NCBI GenBank assembly: GCA_052388455.1
Contig: JBQTIA010000005.1
Coordinates: 26,866 to 90,865, forward strand
Source: CAZSNH01 sp052388455
Lineage (GTDB): Bacteria > Pseudomonadota > Alphaproteobacteria > Rhizobiales > Hyphomicrobiaceae
Direction of reading: 5' to 3'
Length of the DNA stretch: 64,000 bases
Shown here: positions 8,241 through 18,958 of the stretch, in pieces
How positions within the stretch are numbered: the stretch's first letter is position 1
Layout: each line of letters starts with the position of its first letter
Translations under genes and position numbers: made by a program
The notes under the pieces: model-generated
Told to the model about the DNA's origin: nothing
The model's database searches: none
Seen by the model: only the letters and a program-made list of their open reading frames with translations

Positions 8241-8613
8241 GACCTACCCCCGGTTGATGTCACACGACCTTCCGACCCTGCCGACCAACGCGCATGCCGC
8301 TCATGCACGGATCGAACGACCAGGCCGATGCAAGTCGCTCCTCGCTGCACACGCACGAATTACGCACGTTTCGGGCCAACGGACCTGTCGGCCCCGGCAT
8401 TCGAGCCGTGATGCAACGAACCCACAATGGGATCGTAATCCCAAAAATGGCCTTGCACCACAACTGCGGGCCGCTGGCAGCGTGTCCATCGTCTTGCGAA
8501 CTGTGCCAAAGGGAGCCGTGGCGGGCCGCAGCGGTTTGACGGCAGGGCCCGACGCGGACTAGTTAACCGCGTCCCCCTTGCTGCTCCATCGAGCAGACCA
8601 CTCAGCAGACAAC
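8241..8613. other. Intergenic region, divergent promoter space before murE
   Basis: No gene is supported in these 370 bases, which lie between the divergent DUF995-like gene and murE. The region must hold the promoter for murE and the rest of the cluster, since ftsI is separated from it. Candidate elements such as TTGACG near 8536 were seen, but no convincing -35/-10 pair could be fixed. Confidence 0.35.
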
Positions 8614-10062
8614 ATGCAATTGGCTTCTCTCCTCGGCCCAGAAATCGATGCGACCTCGGGATGTGGGGCGGTCGAGATCACGGGGCTCGTGTCCGACAGC
8701 CGCGCGGCAACGCCGGGCGTCCTGTTTGCCGCAATGCCGGGCACCAGGGCCGATGGCGGTCGCTTCATCGACGATGCCGTCCGGCGGGGAGCCGTTGCCG
8801 TGCTCGTGGGCCGGGACGCTGTGGTGCCGGAGGGCACCCAAGTTCCGGTGCTGCGAAGCGACGAGCCACGACGTGCGCTGGCGCTCATTGCCGCCCGCTA
8901 TTATGGGCTCCAGCCGCATACGATCGTCGCCGTCACCGGCACCAGCGGTAAAACTTCGGTCGCCGAGTTCACACGCCAGATTTTCGCAAGCCTCGGCCAC
9001 CGCGCGGCCTCCCTCGGCACCATCGGCGTCATCAAGCCGGGAAGCGCCACCTACGGCTCGCTGACGACGCCCGATCCGATCATCCTGCACGCCACGCTCT
9101 CGGAGCTGGCACGCGAGGGGGTGACGCACCTCGCCATGGAAGCCTCCTCGCACGGCCTCGATCAGCACCGCCTTGACGGAGTGCGGCTGACAGCAGCGGC
9201 CTTTACCAATCTCGGCCGCGACCACATGGATTATCATCCGACGGTCGAGCAATACTTCGCGGCGAAGCTCCGGCTGTTTACGGACCTGCTCCCGCAATCG
9301 GGACGAGCGGTCGTCAACGTCGACAGCTCGGAAAGTCAGGCCGTGCTCGCTGCGCTCGCCTCGCGCGGCATCGAAACGCTGACTGTCGGCGAAGGCGGCA
9401 CCACACTGCGGCTCGCCGAAGTGGTGCGCGACGGCTTCGCGCAGCGCATGACCGTCGTGCATCAGGGTCGCGCTGTGACGATCCGATTGCCGCTGGTCGG
9501 GGCCTATCAGGTCGCCAATGCCATGGTAGCCGCCGGATTGGCCATTGCAACGGGCGGCGAGGCGTCCGCCGTGATCGGCGCGCTAGAAAGCCTGCAAGGT
9601 GTGCGCGGACGGCTCGACATCGTGGGACAGCGCAACAACGGGCTCGCCATCGTCGACTATGCCCATAAGCCCGAAGCACTCATAGCAGCGCTCGATGCCT
9701 GCCGACCGTTCGCGACCGGGAAACTGATCTCCGTTTTCGGATGCGGCGGCGATCGTGATCGCGGAAAGCGACCGATGATGGGCCGCATCTCCGTCGAGCG
9801 CGCGGACGTGACCATCGTCACGGACGACAATCCGCGCACCGAGAGACCGGAGACGATCCGGGCAGAAATTCTCGCCGGCGCGACCGGTGCCCGCGAGATC
9901 GGCGACCGCGCAGACGCGATCCGCACTGCGGTCGCGATGATGGGGTCCGGCGACGTCGTGCTGGTCGCCGGCAAGGGTCACGAAACCGGCCAGATCATCG
10001 GCGACAGGACATTGCCTTTCTCGGACCACGACGTGCTGCGTGAGGCCCTGGAGAAGAGCTGA
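8614..10062 (+). CDS. murE: UDP-MurNAc-Ala-Glu:meso-diaminopimelate ligase MurE
   Basis: A 482-residue Mur ligase adding meso-diaminopimelate to the UDP-MurNAc dipeptide in the cytoplasm. ATP-binding TGTSGKTS (about residue 110), the conserved Glu in AMEASSHGLD, NLGRDHMDYH, and the DNPR motif in DDNPRTERPE are all present; DNPR marks meso-DAP specificity. The ATG at 8614 (MQLASLLG) fits the usual MurE start. An in-frame TTG at 8578 would add twelve residues without family similarity. No strong ribosome site precedes it. Confidence 0.95.
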   Translation: MQLASLLGPEIDATSGCGAVEITGLVSDSRAATPGVLFAAMPGTRADGGRFIDDAVRRGAVAVLVGRDAVVPEGTQVPVLRSDEPRRALALIAARYYGLQPHTIVAVTGTSGKTSVAEFTRQIFASLGHRAASLGTIGVIKPGSATYGSLTTPDPIILHATLSELAREGVTHLAMEASSHGLDQHRLDGVRLTAAAFTNLGRDHMDYHPTVEQYFAAKLRLFTDLLPQSGRAVVNVDSSESQAVLAALASRGIETLTVGEGGTTLRLAEVVRDGFAQRMTVVHQGRAVTIRLPLVGAYQVANAMVAAGLAIATGGEASAVIGALESLQGVRGRLDIVGQRNNGLAIVDYAHKPEALIAALDACRPFATGKLISVFGCGGDRDRGKRPMMGRISVERADVTIVTDDNPRTERPETIRAEILAGATGAREIGDRADAIRTAVAMMGSGDVVLVAGKGHETGQIIGDRTLPFSDHDVLREALEKS

Positions 10063-10066
10063 ACGC

Positions 10067-11485
10067 ATGGCGATGGCAGTGTGGGACTTCGACGAACTCG
10101 TGCGCGCTGCGGCCGGCGTGGCAGACGGAGCGCCAGCGGGGCCGCTCACCGGGTTCTCCATCGACACCCGCTCGCTCGCCGCCGGCGAGGTCTTCGTCGC
10201 ACTCGAGGACCAGCGCGACGGGCACGAGTTCGTCGGTAACGCATTCAAAGCCGGCGCGGCAGCGGCGCTCGTTGCCGAAACCTATGAAAAGAAGTCCGGC
10301 GACGGCGCGTTGATCCGCGTGGCCGAGCCGCTCCGCGCGTTGGAGGGGATCGGTCGCGCGGCACGGGCGCGGCTGTCCAGCGAGGCCTGCGTCATAGCGG
10401 TCACGGGAAGCGTCGGCAAGACCGGCACAAAAGAGATGCTGCGGGCCTGTCTCGCGCGGCTCGGCGAAACCCACGCGGCCGACAAGTCGTTCAACAATCA
10501 CTGGGGCGTGCCGCTGACGCTGGCGCGGATGCCGGCCTCGGCGCGCTTCGGCGTGTTCGAGATCGGCATGAACCACGCAGGCGAGATCACGCCGCTCACG
10601 TCCATGGTTCAACCACACGCGGCCATCGTCACCACCGTCGAGCCGGTGCATCTCGAGTTCTTTCCTTCCGTCGAGGCCATCGCCGAAGCCAAGGCGGAGA
10701 TCTTCACTGGGCTGGTGACGGGCGGCGCGGCGATCCTCAATCGCGACAATCCGCATTTCGAGCTGCTGCGTTCGCGGGCCGCCGCGGCCGGTGCGCGCAT
10801 CGTCGCCTTCGGGCGGCACGCGGACGCCGATGTGCGGTTGCGGGCCTCTACCCTCGGCGCGGAGGGCAGCGAGGTCGAGGTCAGTGTCGGCAACGGGATC
10901 GTCCGATACCGGCTCGGCGCGCCAGGAGCGCATCTGGTGCAGAACTCGCTCGCCGTGGTGGCGGCCCTGTCGTCGATCGGCGCCGATGTCGAAACGGCCG
11001 TCGCGGCCCTGGGTGATGTGCAGGCGGCGGAGGGTCGCGGCGCACGTGCCGAGCTGGCCGTTGTGGGCGGCTACGTGCTGATCATCGACGAGAGCTACAA
11101 CGCCAATCCGGCCTCGATGCGCTCGGCGCTGGCCGCCATGGCGACGGTGCCAAGGTCGCGCTTCCCGCGGCGCATCGCGGTGCTCGGCGATATGCGCGAA
11201 CTCGGAAAAGATGCTCCGCGCCTGCATGCGGAATTGAAGGAAGCAGTTGACGCTGCCGGGGCCGATCTGGTCTTTGCCTCGGGACCACACATGGCACATC
11301 TCGTGTCGGCGCTGGGCCCGTCGCGGACGGCGGCGTGGTCGGATGCGGCGGCCGGCATCGAGGCGGCCCTGCTGACCACGGTGACGGCGGGCGACGTGGT
11401 GATGATCAAAGGGTCGCTCGGATCGAAAATGGCTCCCCTGGTCGGAGCTTTGAAGTCGAAACTGACGGCGGCGGCCGGCGGCTGA
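10067..11485 (+). CDS. murF: UDP-MurNAc-tripeptide:D-Ala-D-Ala ligase MurF
   Basis: A 472-residue Mur ligase that adds D-Ala-D-Ala to the UDP-MurNAc tripeptide. It shows the P-loop TGSVGKTGTKE, FEIGMNHAGEI with the invariant Glu, SFNNHWGVPLTLARMP, DESYNANP and the late MIKGSLGSKM. The ATG at 10067 lies four bases after the murE stop, and the frame upstream of it is only murE shadow. The length is typical. Confidence 0.95.
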   Translation: MAMAVWDFDELVRAAAGVADGAPAGPLTGFSIDTRSLAAGEVFVALEDQRDGHEFVGNAFKAGAAAALVAETYEKKSGDGALIRVAEPLRALEGIGRAARARLSSEACVIAVTGSVGKTGTKEMLRACLARLGETHAADKSFNNHWGVPLTLARMPASARFGVFEIGMNHAGEITPLTSMVQPHAAIVTTVEPVHLEFFPSVEAIAEAKAEIFTGLVTGGAAILNRDNPHFELLRSRAAAAGARIVAFGRHADADVRLRASTLGAEGSEVEVSVGNGIVRYRLGAPGAHLVQNSLAVVAALSSIGADVETAVAALGDVQAAEGRGARAELAVVGGYVLIIDESYNANPASMRSALAAMATVPRSRFPRRIAVLGDMRELGKDAPRLHAELKEAVDAAGADLVFASGPHMAHLVSALGPSRTAAWSDAAAGIEAALLTTVTAGDVVMIKGSLGSKMAPLVGALKSKLTAAAGG

Positions 11486-11571
11486 GGGGAGCCGCTTCCG
11501 CAGCCGGATGCCGGGAACACTTCGGTGAGACGTGCGCCGGAGACGGTCGGGGTGGGGGAAAAGGGTCGGCA

Positions 11572-12654
<1,083 letters not shown>

Positions 12655-12749
12655 GCGAAAGCGATCGAGGGCGCTCGCGAGGTGTCAGACCCGGAGGCTC
12701 CGAGACCGTCGAAGGGCGCGCGGTCAAGCGCATTACGCTAATATCCAGC

Positions 12750-14171
12750 ATGATTCGCTGCACCACATTCGCCGGCAAACGGGTGGCCGTATTCGGGCTC
12801 GGGGCCTCGGGGAGCGCCACGGCGCGCGCGCTGATCGAGGGCGGGGCCGAGGTCGCCGCCTGGGACGACAGCGCGCCCGGCCGGGCGGCTGCCGAAAAAG
12901 CCGGCGTTCCGATTGTCGATCTCGCCGCCGCCGACTGGGGGGGCTTTGCCGCCCTCGTCCTGTCGCCCGGCGTGCCGCTGACCAATCCCGAGCCGCACTG
13001 GGTCGTGCTGAAAGCACGCCAAGCAAGAAGTGTGCTGAAGGCCCGCGCCGCCGGCGTCGAGATCATCGGCGACATCGAGCTCTTCGCCCGCGAGCGGGCG
13101 GCCACCGCGCCGGATGCGCCATTCATCGCCATCACCGGCACCAATGGCAAGTCCACGACGACGGCGCTCATTGCCCACATGCTGCGTGAAGCCGGTCTCG
13201 ACGTCGAGATGGGCGGCAACATCGGCAAGGCGATCCTGACCCTGGAGCCGCCGTCGTCAGGCCGCGTGCTCGTCGTCGCGATGAGTTCGTTCCAGATCGA
13301 CCTGACGCCGACGTTGAAGCCAACTGTCGGCGTGCTGCTCAACATCACGCCCGATCACCTCGACCGGCACGGCACCGTCGAGCTTTATGCCGCCGTCAAG
13401 GAGCGGCTGGTTGCGAGCGCCGATACGGCCGTCGTCGGCGTGGACGATGCCTATTCGAAAGCGATCCACCGGCGCGCAGTGGAGCGCGGGCAGGATGTGA
13501 TCGCGCTGTCGACGCGCACCCTCGTCGAGCACGGGATCGTCGCCATGGGCAAGACGCTCGTGTGGGCCAGCGGCGGCAAGGCGAAGGAGCTGGCCGACCT
13601 CACCGACATTTCGAGCCTGCGCGGCGCGCACAATGCGCAGAACGCGGCCGCCGCCGTCGCCGCGCTGGCCGTGCTCGCCGTTCCGCCGGCCACGATGCAG
13701 CGCGGCCTGCGTTCGTTCCCGGGGCTCGCGCATCGCATGGAAGAGATCGGCAGAATGGGGCCGGCGCTGTTCATCAACGACAGCAAGGCGACCAACGCCG
13801 ACAGCACCGAGAAGGCGCTGCTGTCGTGGGAGCGGGGCATCCACTGGATCCTCGGCGGCAAGTCCAAGGAGGGCGGCATCGAGCCTCTGCGCCCGTATTT
13901 TCCGCGCGTCGCCAGGGCGTATCTGATCGGGCAGGCCAGCGACGAGTTTGCGGCGACGCTCGAGGGCGCGGTGCCGTTCGAGCGCTGTGGAACGCTCGAT
14001 GTGGCGGTGTCGCGTGCCACCGAGGTCGCTCTCGCGACCGGCAGCGCTGACAGCGTGGTTCTGCTCTCTCCCGCCTGCGCGTCCTACGACCAGTACAAGA
14101 ATTTCGAGGAGCGCGGCGATCACTTCCGCCGCCTCGTCGAGGCGATCCTCGCCTCGCGGAGCGGGGCATGA
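12750..14171 (+). CDS. murD: UDP-MurNAc-L-alanine:D-glutamate ligase MurD, invariant Glu changed to Ala
   Basis: A 473-residue MurD that adds D-Glu to UDP-MurNAc-L-Ala. It shows the N-terminal GLGASGSA loop, GDIELF, the P-loop TGTNGKST, NITPDHLDRH, the carbamylated-Lys region AAVKERL, HRMEEIG, NDSKATN, and the C-terminal LSPACASYDQYKNFEERG. One residue is odd: the family reads ELSSFQ, but here it is AMSSFQ. The Mg2+-linked Glu (E157 in E. coli) is Ala177, encoded by GCG at 13278-13280, one base from GAG. All other key residues are intact. The start at 12750 matches the family; the very long upstream frame is a GC artefact. Its stop overlaps ftsW as ATGA. Confidence 0.93.
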   Translation: MIRCTTFAGKRVAVFGLGASGSATARALIEGGAEVAAWDDSAPGRAAAEKAGVPIVDLAAADWGGFAALVLSPGVPLTNPEPHWVVLKARQARSVLKARAAGVEIIGDIELFARERAATAPDAPFIAITGTNGKSTTTALIAHMLREAGLDVEMGGNIGKAILTLEPPSSGRVLVVAMSSFQIDLTPTLKPTVGVLLNITPDHLDRHGTVELYAAVKERLVASADTAVVGVDDAYSKAIHRRAVERGQDVIALSTRTLVEHGIVAMGKTLVWASGGKAKELADLTDISSLRGAHNAQNAAAAVAALAVLAVPPATMQRGLRSFPGLAHRMEEIGRMGPALFINDSKATNADSTEKALLSWERGIHWILGGKSKEGGIEPLRPYFPRVARAYLIGQASDEFAATLEGAVPFERCGTLDVAVSRATEVALATGSADSVVLLSPACASYDQYKNFEERGDHFRRLVEAILASRSGA

Positions 14172-15346
14172 GGATCTCCCGCGCCGATCGGAGCCGTTTC
14201 GCGGACTGGTGGTTCACGGCCGATCGCGCCTTGCTGGGTGCCCTGATGGCGCTGCTCGCCCTGGGGCTCGTTCTCTCGCTCGCGGCGAGCCCGGCCGTGG
14301 CGATGAAGAAGGGGCTGCCGCCCTATTACTTCGTCGAGCGCCACTTGATGTTCGCGGTCCTCGGCATGGCTATCGTCATGCTGACCTCGCTGCTGCCGCC
14401 GCAGCGCGTCCGCAGGCTGGCGCTCGGCATTCTCGCCGCGTCCTTGGTCAGCCTCGTGTGGGTGCACCTCTTCGGCGCCGAGCTCAACGGCGCGCGACGC
14501 TGGCTTTCGATCGCCGGGCACTCGCTGCAGCCTTCCGAGTTCGCCAAGCCGGCGTTCGTCGTCGTTTCAGCCTGGCTGCTGGCGCAGACCAGCGAGCGGC
14601 CGGATATGCCGGCCATGCCGCTGGCGGTCACCGCCTACGCCGGTCTCGTCATTCTACTGGTCGCCCAGCCCGATGTCGGTCAGACGCTGCTGGTGACGCT
14701 CGTTTGGGGCGCGCTGTTCTTTCTCTCGGGCCAGCCGATGCGCGCGGCCGGGCTGCTGGCGGCACTGTGCGGCCTCGGTCTGCTCGCGGCCTATCATTTT
14801 CTGCCGCACGTGCAGGCGCGCTTCGACAAGTTTCTGCATCCGACACCCGGTGACAATTCGCAGATCGACCGCGCCATGCAGAGCTTCGCGGAGGGTGGGT
14901 TCCTCGGGCGCGGTCCCGGCGAGGGGACGATCAAGATCGTTCTCCCCGACGCGCATACGGATTTCATTTTCGCCGTCGTCGCGGAGGAATATGGCGCACT
15001 GGCCTGCCTCGCGCTGCTGGCGCTGTTCGGCTTCGTGGTGCTGCGCGCCCTCACCCGCGCCGCCGACGAGCCGGATTCCGGAAACCGGCTCGCGATTGCC
15101 GGCCTCGCGCTGCTCATCGGACTGCAGGCGCTGATCCACATGGGTGTCAACGTCGGACTGCTGCCGGCCAAGGGCATGACGCTGCCGTTCATTTCCGCCG
15201 GCGGGTCGTCGCTTCTTGCCGCTTCTTTGCTGGCCGGAATGCTGATGTCGCTGACGCGGCGCCGGGCGGACCATGAGCGCCTCAAAAAGCCACGATTGCG
15301 ATCCGACATCGCGGCGTTCGACATCACAGGATCAGCCAAGCCTTGA
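14168..15346 (+). CDS. ftsW: Septal peptidoglycan glycosyltransferase FtsW
   Basis: A 392-residue SEDS-family membrane protein that polymerises septal glycan with FtsI. Multiple membrane helices are visible, with the family motifs LNGARRWL, LQPSEFAKPAFV, QPDVGQTLLVTLVW, and the late GVNVGLLPAKGMTLPFISAGGSSL in part. The catalytic Asp lies in QPDVGQ. The ATG overlaps murD by four bases, and its TGA overlaps the TTG start of murG. Confidence 0.94.
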   Translation: MRISRADRSRFADWWFTADRALLGALMALLALGLVLSLAASPAVAMKKGLPPYYFVERHLMFAVLGMAIVMLTSLLPPQRVRRLALGILAASLVSLVWVHLFGAELNGARRWLSIAGHSLQPSEFAKPAFVVVSAWLLAQTSERPDMPAMPLAVTAYAGLVILLVAQPDVGQTLLVTLVWGALFFLSGQPMRAAGLLAALCGLGLLAAYHFLPHVQARFDKFLHPTPGDNSQIDRAMQSFAEGGFLGRGPGEGTIKIVLPDAHTDFIFAVVAEEYGALACLALLALFGFVVLRALTRAADEPDSGNRLAIAGLALLIGLQALIHMGVNVGLLPAKGMTLPFISAGGSSLLAASLLAGMLMSLTRRRADHERLKKPRLRSDIAAFDITGSAKP

Positions 15347-16461
15347 GCGCCGCCCATTCCACGCCCACCCGGACGGTCCTGCTGGCTGCCGGCGGCACCG
15401 GCGGGCATCTGTTTCCCGCCTTCGCCCTCGCCGAGGAGCTGGGCCGTCGCGGACTGACGGTCGATCTCGTCACCGATCATCGCGTCGATCGCTACGGCAC
15501 GGATTTCCCCGGCCGGCAGGTGCATCAGGTGCCCTCGGCGACGCTCGCCTCGAAGTCGCCCATCGCGGTCGCCCGAACGGGGCTGACCCTCGGACGCGGC
15601 CTCATCGCGGCCCGCAGACTGCTGAACGAGGTAGCGCCAGGAGTCGTGGTCGGCTTCGGCGGCTATCCGACCTTTCCGCCGATGCTGGCCGCCGCGGCGA
15701 TGCGCATCCCGACCGTGCTGCACGAGCAGAATGCGGTGCTCGGCCGGGCCAACAGGCTGCTCGCCAAGCGTGTGACCGCCATCGCCACATCCTTCGAGCG
15801 GGTCAAGCTGCTCGACGCGGCGCTCGAGGGAAAAGTGCGCTTCACCGGCAATCCGGTGCGCGATGCCGTCGGTCGTGCGGCGGCTACGCCGTACGCCGTT
15901 CCTACCGTGAACGGCCCCTTCAATCTGCTCGTCTTCGGCGGCAGCCAGGGCGCCCGCTATTTCTCCGACGCCGTTCCTCCGGCCCTCGTTGCATTGCCAG
16001 AGCAACTGCGACGGCGGTTGAGCGTGATCCAACAGGCGCGCGAGGAGGATCTCGATCGTGTTCGCGACGCTTATGCGCAGGCGGGCATCCGGGCCGACGT
16101 GCAGACGTTCTTCAAGTCGCTGCCGGAGGCGATGGCGGCCAGTCATCTCGTCATTGCCCGCGCGGGCGCCTCGACGGTGGCCGAGCTGTCGGTGATCGGA
16201 CGGCCGTCGATCCTGGTGCCGCTGCCGCACGCGCTTGACAACGATCAGCTCCAGAATGCAACTCGGCTGGCCGAAAGCGGAGGGGGCTGGTGCATCGAGC
16301 AGAAGCACCTCGATACGGAAAGACTGGCGGCTGAGATCGCACGGCTGGCGGGAGATCCCAATGTGCTCAGCGTCGCGGCTGCCGCCGCCCGGTCGCAGGG
16401 ACGGCCCGACGCCGTCAGTCGGCTTGCGGTCGTGATCGAGGACTTGATGCGTCGACACTGA
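15343..16461 (+). CDS. murG: UDP-GlcNAc:lipid I N-acetylglucosaminyltransferase MurG
   Basis: A 372-residue GT28 glycosyltransferase at the inner membrane face that turns lipid I into lipid II. It has the N-terminal GGTGGHLFPA loop, GFGGYPTFPPM, LHEQNAVLGRANR, the second glycine loop FGGSQGARYF and the donor-site RAGASTVAELS. The TTG at 15343 is chosen because it overlaps the ftsW stop as TTGA. The next in-frame starts would remove little or nothing conserved. Confidence 0.94.
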   Translation: MSAAHSTPTRTVLLAAGGTGGHLFPAFALAEELGRRGLTVDLVTDHRVDRYGTDFPGRQVHQVPSATLASKSPIAVARTGLTLGRGLIAARRLLNEVAPGVVVGFGGYPTFPPMLAAAAMRIPTVLHEQNAVLGRANRLLAKRVTAIATSFERVKLLDAALEGKVRFTGNPVRDAVGRAAATPYAVPTVNGPFNLLVFGGSQGARYFSDAVPPALVALPEQLRRRLSVIQQAREEDLDRVRDAYAQAGIRADVQTFFKSLPEAMAASHLVIARAGASTVAELSVIGRPSILVPLPHALDNDQLQNATRLAESGGGWCIEQKHLDTERLAAEIARLAGDPNVLSVAAAAARSQGRPDAVSRLAVVIEDLMRRH

Positions 16462-16529
16462 TGCCCCGCCACCCGGAGCGCCATGCGCGCGGCCGCGGAG
16501 AGGGGTGCAAAGAGGACAGGACCAACAGC

Positions 16530-17984
16530 ATGCAGATGCCGCGCGAGGCAGGGACGTTTCACATCATCGGGGTCGGCGGCATCGGCATGAGCGCCATCGC
16601 CGAGATCATGATGGCTAAAGGCTATTCCGTTCAAGGAAGCGACCAGACGGAAAGTGCCAACGTGCGCCGCCTTCAGGCGAAGGGTATGCGCATTTCGATC
16701 GGCCACGACGGGGCCAATCTCGCCGGTGTCCGTTACGTGGTCATCTCGACCGCCGTCAAGAAGGGCAACCCCGAGCTGGAAGCGGCGCGCGCCAGGGGCC
16801 TGCCGATCATCCGCCGGGCCGAGATGCTGGCCGAGCTGATGCGGCTTTACGCGACCGTGTCCGTCACCGGCACGCACGGCAAGACGACGACCACATCTCT
16901 GGTCTCGACGGTGCTCGAAAGCGCCGGGCTGGAGCCGACCGTCATCACCGGCGGCATCATCAACGCCTGGGGCACCAACGCCCGGCTCGGCGCCGGCAAG
17001 TGGATGGTGGTCGAGGCGGACGAGAGCGACGGAACCTTCGTCAAGCTGCCGACCGAGATCGGCGTCGTCACCAACATCGATCCCGAGCACCTGGATTATT
17101 TCGGCTCGGTCGAGAACATGCACCGCGAGTTCGAGGCGTTCTTCCGCGGTATTCCCTTCTACGGGCTGGCGGTCGCCTGCATCGACCATCCGGTCGTCCG
17201 CGACATGGTCGAGCGGCTGGATCTCCGGCACGACGGTCGCCGGCTGCTGACCTACGGGCTGAGCGAGGGCGCCGACCTTCGGCTCAGCGATGTGCGCTTC
17301 GAGGGCTTCACCACCCATTTCGATGCCGCGCTCAGCAGCCGGGTCAGGGGCGGAGAGGGCGAAACGCGACGCATCGAGGACTGGTCGATCCCCGTGCCCG
17401 GCCAGCACAATGCATTGAACGCACTTGCCGCCATCGCGGTCGCCACCGAGGCCGGCATTCCCGATGAACTGATCCGCAAGGGCCTCGCCAACTTCTCCGG
17501 CGTCAAGCGGCGCTTCCAGCAGACCGGCACCTGGAACGGCGTCGCCATCTTCGACGATTACGGCCACCACCCGGCCGAGGTCGCCGCTGTGCTCGCCGCC
17601 GCGCGGGCCGGCACGAAGGGCCGTGTCATCGCGGTTTTCGAACCGCACCGCTATACCCGCGTGCGCGATCTCTTCGACGATTTTTCCCAGTGCTTCGGCA
17701 AGGCCGACAGCGTCATCGTCGGACCGCTCTACTCGGCCGGCGAGGCCCCTATCGCTGGCATCGACCCGAACTCGCTTGCCGAAGGCATCCGGCGCTCAGG
17801 CCATGGCAACGTCGTCGCCGTGGCCAGCCCGCGCGACATTGTTCCGCAGATCCAGCGTCAGGCGCGGATGGGCGACATGGTCGTCTGCCTGGGAGCTGGA
17901 ATGTCCACCGAGTGGGCCCATGCGCTCCCCGATTGGCTTGCGGAAGCCCAGGCGCCCCGTCTCGTCGGCGGAGGCGCGGCGTGA
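16530..17984 (+). CDS. murC: UDP-MurNAc:L-alanine ligase MurC
   Basis: A 484-residue Mur ligase that adds the first L-Ala to UDP-MurNAc. Motifs: GVGGIGMSAIAE, QGSDQTES, the P-loop TGTHGKTTTT, VVEADESDGTF with the invariant Glu, NIDPEHLDYFG, GQHNALNALAA, FDDYGHHPAEV and FEPHRYTR. The start at 16530 (MQMPREAG) matches the family and has AGGA upstream. An ATG at 16461 overlapping the murG stop is in frame and would add 23 unconserved residues. Its TGA overlaps the murB GTG. Confidence 0.95.
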   Translation: MQMPREAGTFHIIGVGGIGMSAIAEIMMAKGYSVQGSDQTESANVRRLQAKGMRISIGHDGANLAGVRYVVISTAVKKGNPELEAARARGLPIIRRAEMLAELMRLYATVSVTGTHGKTTTTSLVSTVLESAGLEPTVITGGIINAWGTNARLGAGKWMVVEADESDGTFVKLPTEIGVVTNIDPEHLDYFGSVENMHREFEAFFRGIPFYGLAVACIDHPVVRDMVERLDLRHDGRRLLTYGLSEGADLRLSDVRFEGFTTHFDAALSSRVRGGEGETRRIEDWSIPVPGQHNALNALAAIAVATEAGIPDELIRKGLANFSGVKRRFQQTGTWNGVAIFDDYGHHPAEVAAVLAAARAGTKGRVIAVFEPHRYTRVRDLFDDFSQCFGKADSVIVGPLYSAGEAPIAGIDPNSLAEGIRRSGHGNVVAVASPRDIVPQIQRQARMGDMVVCLGAGMSTEWAHALPDWLAEAQAPRLVGGGAA

Positions 17985-18946
17985 GCTTTCCCGACCTGAC
18001 CGCCGAGCTGCGTGCTGCTAGCCCCGAGCTGCGCGGCCGGCTGATCGCCAATGCCAGCCTCGCGGATGTGACCTGGTTCCGTGTCGGAGGTCCGGCGCAG
18101 GTGTTGTTCACGCCGGCCGACGAGGCAGACCTCGCGTATTTTCTGAAAGCTGTTTCCGGCACGCTGCCCGTGGTGGTCATCGGCCTCGGCTCGAACCTGC
18201 TGGTGCGCGACGGTGGCGTGCCGGGCGTCGTGATCCGGCTGGGACGCGGCTTCGGCGAAATCAAGGTCGAGGACGGCGAGCGGCTGCGTGCCGGAACCGC
18301 GGTGCCGGACGTGAAAGTCGCGCGCGCGGCGGCCGATGCCGGCATTGCGGGCCTCGCATTCTATCGCGGCATTCCCGGTTCCATCGGCGGCGCCCTGCGC
18401 ATGAATGCCGGCGCGCATGGACGCGAGACCAAGGATTGTCTGGTCGGTGCGCGCGCTGTCGACCGGCAGGGCAACATCCATGTTCTGACGCTGGCCGACA
18501 TGGGGTTCACCTATCGCCATTGCGCAATTCCCCAGGACTGGATCTTTACCGAGGCGACCTACCAGGGCACGCCCGGCACCCCCGCCGACATCCTCGTGGA
18601 GATGGACGAGGTGGCCGCCTATCGTGAGCGCGTGCAGCCGATCAAGGAGCGCACGGGCGGATCGACGTTCAAGAATCCGCCCGGTCACAGCGCCTGGAAG
18701 CTGGTCGATGCGGCGGGCCTGCGCGGGTTCCGTGTCGGCGGCGCCAAGGTTTCCGACCTGCACTGTAATTTCCTGATCAACGACCAGCAGGCGTCCGGCG
18801 AGGACGTCGAGCGGCTGGGAGAAACCGTACGCGCACGCGTGCGTGCGACGAGCGGCGTCACACTGGATTGGGAGATCATCCGGCTCGGTGTTCCCCGGGA
18901 CGGTCATCCCACGGGCGAGCACCTCGCCATGCCCGTGTCGGCTTGA
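17981..18946 (+). CDS. murB: UDP-N-acetylenolpyruvoylglucosamine reductase MurB
   Basis: A 321-residue FAD-dependent reductase making UDP-MurNAc. It shows FRVGGPAQV, GLGSNLLVRDGG, the FAD-binding YRGIPGSIGGALRMNAG, and GGSTFKNPPGHSAWKLVDAAG with the catalytic Ser and the residues around it. The GTG at 17981 overlaps the murC stop as GTGA. It is the last gene of this dcw cluster. ddl, ftsQ, ftsA and ftsZ, which usually follow in Rhizobiales, are absent here. Confidence 0.95.
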   Translation: MSFPDLTAELRAASPELRGRLIANASLADVTWFRVGGPAQVLFTPADEADLAYFLKAVSGTLPVVVIGLGSNLLVRDGGVPGVVIRLGRGFGEIKVEDGERLRAGTAVPDVKVARAAADAGIAGLAFYRGIPGSIGGALRMNAGAHGRETKDCLVGARAVDRQGNIHVLTLADMGFTYRHCAIPQDWIFTEATYQGTPGTPADILVEMDEVAAYRERVQPIKERTGGSTFKNPPGHSAWKLVDAAGLRGFRVGGAKVSDLHCNFLINDQQASGEDVERLGETVRARVRATSGVTLDWEIIRLGVPRDGHPTGEHLAMPVSA

Positions 18947-18958
18947 ACCTGCGAACAG

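Noticed and set aside
14794..16458. Reverse-strand frame of 554 codons opposite ftsW and murG
   Set aside because: Antisense to two conserved genes with no features of its own.
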